Assembly (NCBI GenBank): GCA_016191995.1
Contig: JACPVA010000071.1
Span: forward strand, 1 to 64,000
DNA: 64,000 nt
From: Burkholderiales bacterium
GTDB lineage: Bacteria > Pseudomonadota > Gammaproteobacteria > Burkholderiales > Burkholderiaceae_C
Reading direction: 5' to 3'
Part shown: piece by piece, positions 8,435 through 15,406 of the stretch
How positions within the stretch are numbered: position 1 is the first letter of the stretch
How the letters are laid out: every line of letters starts with the position of its first letter
Notes under the pieces: generated by a model
Databases searched by the model: none
The model's input: only the letters and a program-made list of their open reading frames with translations
Told to the model about the DNA's origin: nothing
Program-made: the position numbers and the translations under genes

Positions 8435-9033
8435 AGCTGCTTGGTCACTCATCGATGGAGTGGACTGTAGGCATCGCCGCGACTTCGAAAAACGGCCCAC
8501 GCGTCAATGCCCTGTTCCTGATCCCGCAACAATGCGCCGACGGATCGAAGGCGATCGATGCGCGCATGCGGGCGCGCGTCGCCGGGCCGGGTTGGCCTCG
8601 GGATCCCGCATGCGGACCAAGTGCAACGGGCAGGGGTGCTGCCATCGGGCGAGGACCGAGCCTCGCCTGCACGCCAACTGTGATCGCGCCGGCGCACGAG
8701 CTGCAACCGATCCAGATCAGCGCCCGGCGATGGCCGCCCGTCGGGCGCGCGGACGGGGTCTGGAGAGCCGACACGAAGACGGCGCCGACGCCCGCCGATC
8801 CCGGAGGGCCGAACGGCGCTTGCCGGCGCTTGTCCCTCGAAGATAGCGTCGCACCATCAACGCATGCTGGCCGGCACTGACGCCGCGGATGGCAGCACGC
8901 CCGTCTTCCTGCAGGCGCCGCCGGAGGTCTTGCAGGCCTTGCCGTGAGCCAGCTGGACGCGTCCAGCACCTGCTCTGCCGGCCGCTGCGGTTGACGAAGA
9001 CGCGCAAGTCTCCGCCGGCAGGGTCCACACAGC
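8435..9033. other. stretch without a supported gene
   Basis: ORFs up to 211 codons cross this stretch on both strands, but they overlap one another in different frames and contain no recognisable domain or start signal. It separates the DUF4148 pair from a truncated Rhs gene. The upstream part of that Rhs gene may have been lost here. Confidence 0.4.
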
Positions 9034-9942
9034 GTGGTGTACAGCAAGAGCGGCAGCACGAGCCGGACCTGCACGTTCACCTACGACCAGACCGGCAGCG
9101 GCTTCAGCCACCGCATCGGGCGTCCGACGAGCACGGCATTCCCGGAGGGCAGGACGAGATACGCCTACGACCCGGACGGCAACCTGCTGACGGCCACGCA
9201 GGTGGTCAACCAGGCCACGGGGGCCAACAGCGTGGCGCGCACGCGCGTGACTCGCTTCACCTACGACGATGCCAACCGCATCGCCACGATCACGTACCCG
9301 TCCGGGCGCGTGGTGACGTACGGCTACACGGGTGGCGAGCTCGCCTCGATCACGCTCAAGGCCAGCAGCACGGCTGCGGCGGTGAACCTGCTCACGGGCA
9401 TCCAGTGGGATCCCTTCGGGGGCCCCAGGGCGTGGAGCTGGACGATGAACAGCGGCACACAGGCGTATCAGCGCGTCTACGACGCCTACGGCCGCCCGGT
9501 GCGCTACACCCTCGGCCCCAACGTGCGCGATCTGATCAACACGTATGCGTATGTGGGTGGGAACCCGGTCAGCTACGTCGATCCAACCGGCGAGTACGGG
9601 GTGGGCGGCGCGGTTGCTGGAGGTTTGATCAACTTCGGTGTGCAGTTCGGAACCGCTTGGCGCATTGGCGGCGATTGGAAGCTTGCCCTTCGTTGCGTCA
9701 ACTGGACCGATGTCGCAATGAGTGCCGGCATGGGCTTCATCGGTCCGAGCCTCGGTCAGATTGCACGAGGTGTCCGCGGTCCCTACGGCTACAGCGTCGG
9801 CGATGATGTCTTCCAGTACGTGGCCCGTGCTGATCCGGCGGGCTTTGCCGCTAAGAAGGTGTTGCCAGACTTCCGCTTGGCAGACGACTGCGAGTGCAAG
9901 GACTTTAAGTTGCCAGCCCTACTCGGTGAGTTGTTGCACTGA
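9034..9942 (+). CDS. truncated Rhs/YD-repeat protein with variable C-terminal tip
   Basis: 302 residues read from a GTG; no credible start or signal was found, so the 5' end is probably missing. YD-type repeats are visible (RYAYDPDGNLLTA, TRFTYDDANRIATITYPSG, QRVYDAYGRPVRYTL). The conserved Rhs core end NTYAYVGGNPVSYVDPTGEYG follows, then a different tip of about 115 residues ending KDFKLPALLGELLH. Rhs proteins are normally much larger and deliver the tip as a toxin. The join RDL-INTYAYVGG suggests that the segment between the last YD repeat and the core was deleted. I do not recognise the tip fold. Confidence 0.7.
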   Translation: MVYSKSGSTSRTCTFTYDQTGSGFSHRIGRPTSTAFPEGRTRYAYDPDGNLLTATQVVNQATGANSVARTRVTRFTYDDANRIATITYPSGRVVTYGYTGGELASITLKASSTAAAVNLLTGIQWDPFGGPRAWSWTMNSGTQAYQRVYDAYGRPVRYTLGPNVRDLINTYAYVGGNPVSYVDPTGEYGVGGAVAGGLINFGVQFGTAWRIGGDWKLALRCVNWTDVAMSAGMGFIGPSLGQIARGVRGPYGYSVGDDVFQYVARADPAGFAAKKVLPDFRLADDCECKDFKLPALLGELLH

Positions 9943-9961
9943 CTGACTGGCCATTCGCGAG

Positions 9962-10324
9962 ATGTTGGATCCTTGTTCGCCTGAGGCCTACGCGATCGGC
10001 GGCACGCTGGTGCTATTCGCGAGCCTGATCGGTGGGGCCAGCTTGTGGGATCGCACAAAGCTGTCGCGCCTATTGGCGCCCGCACTGCTCCTCTTGTACG
10101 CGATGGGATACGCCGCGACGAGCTGCGCACATGCGGCTCAGTTCCTCTCGGCACGTAATCTCGTGCTTGCCGTCCTCTTGGGCTTGCTTGTCAACGTGAT
10201 CATCTGGGTCAGTGGATTTGGGAGGAAGCGCACGTGGCGATACGCCGCGCCTCGTGCTCAAGTCTTGCCTCTTGCCTCCAACCGCTCGACGATCTCACGC
10301 GCCGTGATGATGGCGATGCCCTGA
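9962..10324 (+). CDS. small membrane protein, candidate immunity partner of the Rhs tip
   Basis: The ORF has 120 residues and starts 20 bp after the Rhs stop. Three hydrophobic segments are visible: GGTLVLFASLIGGASLW, LLAPALLLLYAMGYAA and LVLAVLLGLLVNVIIWVSG. Rhs and CDI tips are usually followed at once by an immunity gene, and multi-pass immunity proteins exist for membrane-acting toxins, so the position suggests that role. The last 22 codons overlap the 3' end of the opposite PIN gene, so the original C-terminus may have been replaced when the TA locus arrived. Confidence 0.5.
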   Translation: MLDPCSPEAYAIGGTLVLFASLIGGASLWDRTKLSRLLAPALLLLYAMGYAATSCAHAAQFLSARNLVLAVLLGLLVNVIIWVSGFGRKRTWRYAAPRAQVLPLASNRSTISRAVMMAMP

Positions 10325-10713
10325 TGTGTTCCGATGGGCAGCAGATGCTTGCGATCCCCGGTGGCGATCAGCTCGGCGCGTGCGGCCACGGCCGCTGCAA
10401 TCACATGATCGTCATCGGCGTCGTTGGCCACCACGCGCGGCGCGCTGGCCGGCGCCACCAGGCTGACGAGCGCCGTGTACTGCGCCACCAGCGCCGCGAT
10501 GCTGGTGCCAAAGGCTTCGATGCGCTTGTCGAACTTCGAGTAGCCGAGCGTATGCGCCAGCTCGTCGAGCAGCACGGCGCTGGTAAAGAGTTCGACCTCG
10601 CCCTCGGTGGCCGCTTGGAGCAAGCGCCGCGGCGGCCCGATCCACAGCAAGCCGGCCACCACGACGTTCGTATCGAGCACCAGCCGCAGCGGCTGGTGCG
10701 CTGACTCCGCCAT
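10258..10713 (-). CDS. PIN-domain toxin (PIN-family TA ribonuclease)
   Basis: About 151 residues. The ATG at 10713 overlaps the antitoxin stop as TGATG; the TTG one codon upstream used by the track is less likely. Acidic PIN residues are visible: LRLVLDTNVVVAGLL, then LLDELAHTL, then NDADDDHVIAAAVAARAELIATGDRKHLL. The pattern fits the COG1569-type toxin subfamily, which cleaves RNA with a metal held by these acids. It is the last gene of an operon with an XRE regulator and a ribbon-helix-helix-like antitoxin. Confidence 0.85.
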   Translation of the reverse strand: MAESAHQPLRLVLDTNVVVAGLLWIGPPRRLLQAATEGEVELFTSAVLLDELAHTLGYSKFDKRIEAFGTSIAALVAQYTALVSLVAPASAPRVVANDADDDHVIAAAVAARAELIATGDRKHLLPIGTHQGIAIITAREIVERLEARGKT

Positions 10714-10955
10714 CAACTCGCCCCGCGCTGCCGCGCTTCAGCGCGCACCTTGCGCACCTCCTCGACGATCTCCTGCTCGATCTCGGGCGTGAGTTCTTCC
10801 TGCGGCCCGCGCTGCCACATCGCCTGCAGCGCCTCGCCGGCGCGGCGGCGCAGCTGCTCGCGCAGCATCGCCTCCATCGCCTCGGTGGACAGCAGCCCCG
10901 CGCTCGCGGCCTTCTGCGCCAGTTCGTCGGGCAAGGTGATCTGGACGGTGGTCAT
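10713..10955 (-). CDS. antitoxin partner of PIN toxin, ribbon-helix-helix-like
   Basis: 80 residues from MTTVQITLPDELAQKA, chosen over the longer track ORF because a ribbon-helix-helix-like beta strand begins there. The N-terminus would bind DNA. The acidic and basic tail (EIEQEIVEEVRKVRAEARQRG) probably covers the toxin active site. It shares the TGATG overlap with the downstream toxin and follows the XRE gene by 28 bp. The fold assignment is by pattern only. Confidence 0.75.
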   Translation of the reverse strand: MTTVQITLPDELAQKAASAGLLSTEAMEAMLREQLRRRAGEALQAMWQRGPQEELTPEIEQEIVEEVRKVRAEARQRGAS

Positions 10956-10983
10956 GCTCGCTCCTTGATGCAGCTGATGGAGT

Positions 10984-11388
10984 TCAAGCGCGGCTCTCCG
11001 CCTTGCGCTTGAGCTGCCCGCGCTCGATGAACGCATCGATGACCCGAAGCACCTGGCGCTTGTCGGCCACATCGAGCTTCTCGATGGCCAGCAGCCGCCG
11101 GCGCAGCCGGCTGTCGCCTTCTTGCTTGGCCAGCCGGCGCTTGGGGGTGCGCCCGAACAGATCGTCGATCGTCACCCCGAGCACGGTGGCGATCTGCGGC
11201 AGCAGGTTCGCCGGCGGCGTGGCCTGCGGGCTCTCGTAGTAGGCCACCATGCGCTGGGAGACGCCGAGCTCGGCGGCCAGCTCGATCTGCGTGAAACCGG
11301 CCGCCTTGCGCAAGCCTGCGAGCCGCTGCCCAAAACTTACCTCGACCTCGGCCGCTGCTGCTGCGGAGGCCGCAATGCGCTTGCCCAT
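10984..11388 (-). CDS. XRE-family transcriptional regulator
   Basis: 134 residues from MGKRIAASAAAAAEVE. The ATG at 11388 has a strong AAGGAGAGG site eight bases away, whereas the track start lies in the promoter. An HTH_3 domain spans about residues 20-75, with FGQRLAGLRKAAGFTQIELAAELGVSQRMVAYYE. The C-terminal part (KRRLLAIEKLDVADKRQVLRVIDAFIERGQL) is typical of small autoregulators. It heads the operon with the antitoxin and PIN toxin and probably represses through the palindrome at 11460-11476. Confidence 0.8.
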   Translation of the reverse strand: MGKRIAASAAAAAEVEVSFGQRLAGLRKAAGFTQIELAAELGVSQRMVAYYESPQATPPANLLPQIATVLGVTIDDLFGRTPKRRLAKQEGDSRLRRRLLAIEKLDVADKRQVLRVIDAFIERGQLKRKAESRA

Positions 11389-11451
11389 CTGTGCCCTCTC
11401 CTTGCGATGGGGCGAATCTAGGGTGCTGGCGGGCTGCATTGAAGGCTCGGC

Positions 11452-11478
11452 TTGACACATATACACAGTGTGTATAGT
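11452..11478. promoter_or_regulatory. palindromic operator with plus-strand promoter
   Basis: TATACAC-AGT-GTGTATA at 11460-11476 is a perfect inverted repeat. On the plus strand TTGACA (11452-11457) and TATAGT (11473-11478) flank it with a 15-bp spacer. On the minus strand it lies about 70 bp upstream of the XRE gene. It is a likely binding site for that regulator between two divergent transcripts. Confidence 0.6.
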
Positions 11479-11541
11479 GTGCCGTCCTTCAGATTGTTTA
11501 GCAACCCAGCGCATAGCTTGGTCATACGGAAGGCAGAGGCC

Positions 11542-11622
11542 ATGGCGCGCATCCCTGAGCGAGAGATCGAGCGGCTAAAGGAGGAGGTCAGCGTCGAGCT
11601 GGTGGAGCGGGTTGGCACATAG
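11542..11622 (+). pseudogene. truncated start of a CHC2 zinc-finger (primase-like) protein
   Basis: 26 codons, too short for the ORF track: MARIPEREIERLKEEVSVEL then VERVGT and TAG. The opening 'MARIPExEIERLKxEVSL' is typical of large CHC2 zinc-finger/Toprim proteins on mobile elements. The homology breaks before the zinc-binding cysteines and the next sequence belongs to a PIN gene. The intact promoter and operator upstream suggest that the rest was lost by recombination. Confidence 0.5.
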
Positions 11623-11637
11623 CGGCTGTCGACGGCG

Positions 11638-12069
11638 TCACGTCTTGCCTGTCGCCTCGATGGCCGTGAGTGCCGCAGCCGCCGAGACGATCCCGATGCC
11701 CTGATGGCAGCCGATGCCGAGCAAGTCGCTGTCTCCCGACGCGATGAGCTCGGCGCCGCCGGCCACGGCTGCGGCGATGACGTGATCGTCGTCGGCACCG
11801 CCTGGCACCACGCGCGGCACCTCGGTGGGCGCCACCTCCTCGACGATCTCGACGCAATCGGCCAGCACCGCCTGCGCGGTCTTGCCGATGGCTGCCAGGC
11901 GCTTGGCCGGCGACGGCCGCATCAGCACATCGGCCAGTTCTTCCAGCAGCGCCGCGCTGCTGACGAGCTGCACATCGCCGCGCTGGCGGATGGCCTCGAG
12001 CAGCCGATAAGGCGTGCCGCGCCACAGCAGCGCTGACAAGGCCACGTTGGTGTCAAGAACGATCCGCAC
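11638..12069 (-). CDS. PIN-domain toxin, second locus
   Basis: 143 residues from GTG (VRIVLDTNVALSALLW); this start is chosen because PIN toxins begin a few residues before the first Asp, and the track's longer ORF lies over the antitoxin. Acidic motifs are LDTN, LLEELADVL and PGGADDDHVIAAAVAGGAELIASGDSDLL. It resembles the 10258-10713 toxin closely in motif order and length, so the two are paralogues. It overlaps its antitoxin by 17 bp. Confidence 0.85.
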   Translation of the reverse strand: MRIVLDTNVALSALLWRGTPYRLLEAIRQRGDVQLVSSAALLEELADVLMRPSPAKRLAAIGKTAQAVLADCVEIVEEVAPTEVPRVVPGGADDDHVIAAAVAGGAELIASGDSDLLGIGCHQGIGIVSAAAALTAIEATGKT

Positions 12070-12337
12070 CCGCGTCCTTCGCTGCTGGGCCTGATGCGGC
12101 CAGCCGCGCACGCCGCTCGGCACGCGCGGCCTTGACCTCGGCGGCAATCTCGTCCTCGCTCATTGGCTCCACGCCTGCGGCCTCGAGCGCTGGCGCGATG
12201 GCCAGCAGCCGATCAAACGCCGCGCGCCTGGCCGACTTGGCGGTGAGGAACGCCACAAAATCCACCACCTCGGCCACCTGCTGCGGCGACAGCGCCTTGA
12301 TCTTGGTGATGAGCACCTGCTCCACGGTCGCGTTCAT
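12053..12337 (-). CDS. antitoxin partner of second PIN toxin
   Basis: 94 residues from MNATVEQVLITKIKALSPQQ. The segment KIKALSPQQVAEVVDFVAFL is typical of DUF2281-like antitoxins ('L.P.Q..EVLDFVEFL'). The tail SEDEIAAEVKAARAERRARL resembles the toxin-binding tails of other PIN partners in this window. The ATG at 12337 is the first in-frame ATG before this motif. The stop lies 17 bp inside the toxin gene, so the pair is translationally coupled. Confidence 0.8.
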   Translation of the reverse strand: MNATVEQVLITKIKALSPQQVAEVVDFVAFLTAKSARRAAFDRLLAIAPALEAAGVEPMSEDEIAAEVKAARAERRARLAASGPAAKDAGADRS

Positions 12338-12354
12338 GGCATGGCCTCCCGTGT

Positions 12355-12580
12355 TCAGCGCGCCAGCGCCTGAAGTTGCTTCTTGGTCAGGCGGGCGAGC
12401 AGTCGATACAGGCCGCTGGCGATGACCAGCAGGGCCATGTCGAAGTCGACCTTCAGGCCCACGGCCGAGGACAGTGCGCTCATTTGGAAGAAGCGCACGG
12501 CTTCGGACAGGGCGTTCTCCAGGTTGAACGAGCGCCCGGGCAACAGCCGCTCGGCTGCGGTCTGTTGCTGGAAGGCGGCC
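12355..12580 (-). pseudogene. transposase C-terminal remnant (DDE type)
   Basis: The minus frame contains NLENALSEAVRFFQMSALSS and GLKVDFDMALLVIASGLYRLLA. Sequences of the form 'ENALSE.VRFFHLDALSS.VGLKVDFD' occur near the end of a group of DDE transposases. The catalytic core is missing and the upstream part of the ORF (to 12732) is not similar to anything I know. It is a fossil next to the second PIN locus. Confidence 0.55.
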
Positions 12581-12891
12581 AGCAGCGTAGTGGTCTGGTT
12601 CCCCGCTGCTGCCCAAGAAGGCAGCAGGGTAGGCTGAACACCCGAGCATTTTTGGATCGGCAGAGCCTTCGAAGGTGGGGCCAGTTTTCGGTCGGCGGCA
12701 ACACAAGGGACCGACACGACCGACTTCGACAAGACCCCCGGCGCAGCGGCGGCCCAGCCTCAGGCGCAGCCGTGCCCGCTCACAAACCGCCGGGCAGGCC
12801 GGCTCTGCGCGCAGGGCCCGTCACGGCCCCGGGATCATCGGCTTCTTCTGGGCGTTCAGCCGCCCGGTTCGCGGCGCGAGCCGCGCCCGCC

Positions 12892-13986
12892 TCAGCCTAT
12901 CGACTCCACCTGCCGCAGCGCCTGGTAGGCGCGCCCGAATCGGTTGGCCAGGAACTCCGGCAGCGCGATCTGCTCCTGGCGCACGAAGCCGGCGCGTGGC
13001 AGCCGGCCCTCGCGGAACAGGTCGACCGCGGCGCACAGCCCGGCGGCGGTCGTGATCTGGATCGCTGATTGCGGCTGCCCGGCATCGCGGTCGGCGAAGA
13101 CCTTGCGCGCGAAGACCTCCTCGACGAACTCGCCGCGCCGCACGCCACTGACCGTGACGAAGACCAACACCACGTCCTGCATCGTCGTCGGCACCGCGCG
13201 GCGCAGGATGGTCTTGAGCGTGTCCTGGTCGTGCTTGAGCTGCAGTTCCTCGAGCAGCACCCGGATCAGCGCCAGATGGCCGGGGTAGCGCACGCTCTTG
13301 TAGTCCAGCGTGCGCGCGCGGCCCTCCAGCGTCTCGGCCAGCGTGCCCAGGCCGCCGCTGGTGTTGAAGGCCTCGTACTCGGTGCCGTCGAGGCTGAAGT
13401 GCTCCAGCCCTTCCAGCGGCAGCACGTCGATGCGGCGGCCGTCGCGGATCGCCTCGCACGGCTGGCAGTACTCGTTGATCAGGCCGTCGACGCTCCAGGT
13501 CAGGTTGTACTTGAGCGAGTTGGTCGGGAACGCCGGCAGCGCGCCGACGCGCATCTTGACGTCCAGCAGCGTCTCGAACGGCCGGGCCAGGTGATGCGCG
13601 ACGATGCCGATAAAACCCGGCGCCAGCCCGCACTGCGGCATGAACGCGGTGTGCGCGCCGTCGGCCAGGCGGCGGATCGCGCGTGTGGCGGCGACGTCCT
13701 CGGTGAGGTCGAAGTAGTGGCAGCCGGCCGCGCGCGCGGCGGTCGCCGCGGTCACCGTCAGGTGGTGTGGCAGCGCGTTGACGACGGCGTCGTGTCCGCG
13801 CAGCGCGGCAGCCAGCGCCGCGCCGTCGGCGACGTCGGCCTCGCGCGTTCGCACGCCGGCGGCCGCCGCGTGCTCCAGCGCCTCGGGGCTGCGGTCGAGG
13901 ACGTCGACCTCGTAGTCGCCGGTGGCAGCGAGCTGGCGGGCGATCGTGCGGCCGATATGGCCGGCACCGAGCAGGGCGATCTTCAT
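12892..13986 (-). CDS. saccharopine dehydrogenase-like NAD(P)-dependent enzyme
   Basis: 364 residues from MKIALLGAGHIGRTIARQL, a Rossmann start with GxGxxG (residues 7-12). NALPHHLTVTAATAARAAGCHYFDLTED and MPQCGLAPGFIGIVAHHL are the conserved catalytic-domain segments of the saccharopine dehydrogenase/carboxynorspermidine synthase family. In bacteria these enzymes act in lysine or polyamine metabolism; the exact substrate cannot be read here. The track start 27 codons upstream lies in the intergenic region. It is divergent from an Lrp/AsnC regulator, a common arrangement for amino-acid catabolic genes. Confidence 0.8.
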   Translation of the reverse strand: MKIALLGAGHIGRTIARQLAATGDYEVDVLDRSPEALEHAAAAGVRTREADVADGAALAAALRGHDAVVNALPHHLTVTAATAARAAGCHYFDLTEDVAATRAIRRLADGAHTAFMPQCGLAPGFIGIVAHHLARPFETLLDVKMRVGALPAFPTNSLKYNLTWSVDGLINEYCQPCEAIRDGRRIDVLPLEGLEHFSLDGTEYEAFNTSGGLGTLAETLEGRARTLDYKSVRYPGHLALIRVLLEELQLKHDQDTLKTILRRAVPTTMQDVVLVFVTVSGVRRGEFVEEVFARKVFADRDAGQPQSAIQITTAAGLCAAVDLFREGRLPRAGFVRQEQIALPEFLANRFGRAYQALRQVESIG

Positions 13987-14130
13987 GGTGCGACGGGGCC
14001 GGCACGCAGGCGCGGCGCGGGTTGTGGCTCGTGCCGGCAGTCTATAAAGCGGCGCGGTCGATCTCAAGCACGATCGCGACGAAAGCGGCTAGGATGCCGA
14101 CGTTTCGCCTGCCGTGGATGACGTTTCGTC

Positions 14131-14679
14131 GTGAATGCCTCCGACCGCCGCCCGACCGTCCCGCGCACGCCCCGCGCGCCGCACGGCACGGCCCCGCCCC
14201 GCCGCCGCGCGCGCAGCGACCCGGCGCCGCCGCGCGGCGGCGCGCGCGACGCGCTCGACCGCGAGCTAATCGCGCTGCTGCAGGCCAATGCGCGCGAGAG
14301 CGCGGCGCAGCTCGCGCGCCGGCTCGGCGTGGCGCGCACGACGGTGCTGGCGCGCATCGCGCGGCTCGAGCGCGACGGCGTCGTCGTCGGCTACACGGTC
14401 TGCCTCGGGCAGGACGAGCACGATGCGTCGCTGCAGGCCTATGTCGGCATCACCGTGTCGCCGAAGTCCGGGCGCGCGGTCGAGCAGCGGCTGGCGCGCA
14501 TGCCCGAGCTGCGCCAGCTCAGCACCGTCAGCGGCGAGTTCGACTTCATCGCGCTGCTGCGCGCCGACTCGCCGCTGCGGCTGGACGCGCTGCTCGACGA
14601 GATCGGCGGCATCGACGGCGTCGTGCGCACGACGACCTCGATCGTGCTGGCGCGGCGCATCGACCGGCTCGGGGCCTGA
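14131..14679 (+). CDS. Lrp/AsnC-family transcriptional regulator
   Basis: 182 residues from GTG at 14131. A Pro/Arg-rich disordered leader of about 40 residues is unusual for the family, so the true start could be later. The HTH spans LDRELIALLQANARESAAQLARRLGVARTTVLARIARLERDGVVVGYTV. The C-terminal RAM domain follows (AYVGITVSPKSGRAVEQRL, and STVSGEFDFIALLRAD). It is probably an amino-acid-responsive regulator of the divergent dehydrogenase gene, 144 bp away. Confidence 0.85.
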   Translation: MNASDRRPTVPRTPRAPHGTAPPRRRARSDPAPPRGGARDALDRELIALLQANARESAAQLARRLGVARTTVLARIARLERDGVVVGYTVCLGQDEHDASLQAYVGITVSPKSGRAVEQRLARMPELRQLSTVSGEFDFIALLRADSPLRLDALLDEIGGIDGVVRTTTSIVLARRIDRLGA

Positions 14680-14830
14680 CGGGGCTGCGACGGGCGTGCT
14701 CGCCCTGCACCGGCCTGCGCAAGCGGCTCGTCCGGTCCGCGATACGCCAGGCGGCCCCGCAAGCAGGCGTGCGACCATGGCGCCACGCGTCCGGGCGACC
14801 GTCAGGCAGACGGCACATGCCAATCCGATA

Positions 14831-14848
14831 TGTACAATATCACGTACA
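14831..14848 (+). promoter_or_regulatory. YefM-like operator and -10 region
   Basis: TGTACA (14831-14836) and CGTACA (14843-14848) are spaced one helical turn apart and overlap a TACAAT -10 box. YefM operators are known to use a TGTACA core. The position 15-30 bp before the yefM-like ATG fits autorepression. No clear -35 was seen. Confidence 0.55.
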
Positions 14849-14862
14849 AAGGAGCCGGCCCG

Positions 14863-15114
14863 ATGAATGCCATCACCTACAGCGCTGCCCGGGCCAACCT
14901 GGCCCGGACCATGGACCGGGTTTGCGAGGACCACGAGCCCGTCATCATCACCCGCAATGGCGAGCAGTCGGTGGTCATGCTCTCGCTCGACGACTACAAG
15001 GCGCTGGAAGAAACCGCGTACCTGCTGCGCAGCCCGGCGAACGCCCGGCGCTTGCTGTCTGCCGTCGCCCAGCTTGCCGAAGGCAAGGGCAAGGTCCGCG
15101 AGCTGGCCAAGTGA
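14863..15114 (+). CDS. yefM: YefM/Phd-family antitoxin
   Basis: 83 residues from MNAITYSAARANLARTMDRV, with AAAGGAG eight bases upstream; the track start 11 codons earlier lies in the operator. PVIITRNGEQSVVMLSLDDYKALEETAYLL is the classic YefM fold end. It neutralises YoeB and represses its own operon. Its stop overlaps the YoeB start as GTGA. Confidence 0.9.
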   Translation: MNAITYSAARANLARTMDRVCEDHEPVIITRNGEQSVVMLSLDDYKALEETAYLLRSPANARRLLSAVAQLAEGKGKVRELAK

Positions 15115-15365
15115 AGCTCGTCTTCGCCGACGAGGCGTGGGAAGACTACCTCTACTGGCAGAAGCAGGACCGCAAGATGGTCGAGCGGATCCACAAGCTC
15201 ATCCAGGAGGTCAGGAGCGATCCGTTCTCGGGCGTCGGCAAGCCGGAGCCGCTGAAGCATGCGCTCGCGGGTTTCTGGTCGCGCAGGATCACCGATGAAC
15301 ATCGGATGGTCTACCGGGTGGAAGGCGACTCCCTGCTGATCGCACAGCTGCGCTATCACTACTAG
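15111..15365 (+). CDS. yoeB: YoeB-family toxin (ribosome-dependent mRNA interferase)
   Basis: 84 residues from GTG, exactly the length of E. coli YoeB; the track merged it into a shadow. KLVFADEAWEDYLYWQKQDR is the diagnostic opening. FWSRRITDEHRMVYRVEGD carries the conserved basic and acidic residues, and the protein ends RYHY, matching the 'C/R.YHY' ending with the catalytic His. It is translationally coupled to yefM and ends 42 bp before recC. Confidence 0.92.
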   Translation: MKLVFADEAWEDYLYWQKQDRKMVERIHKLIQEVRSDPFSGVGKPEPLKHALAGFWSRRITDEHRMVYRVEGDSLLIAQLRYHY

Positions 15366-15406
15366 CGCCGATCCGGGACCTTCGAAACCGCAGCGCCCGG
15401 CCGCCG

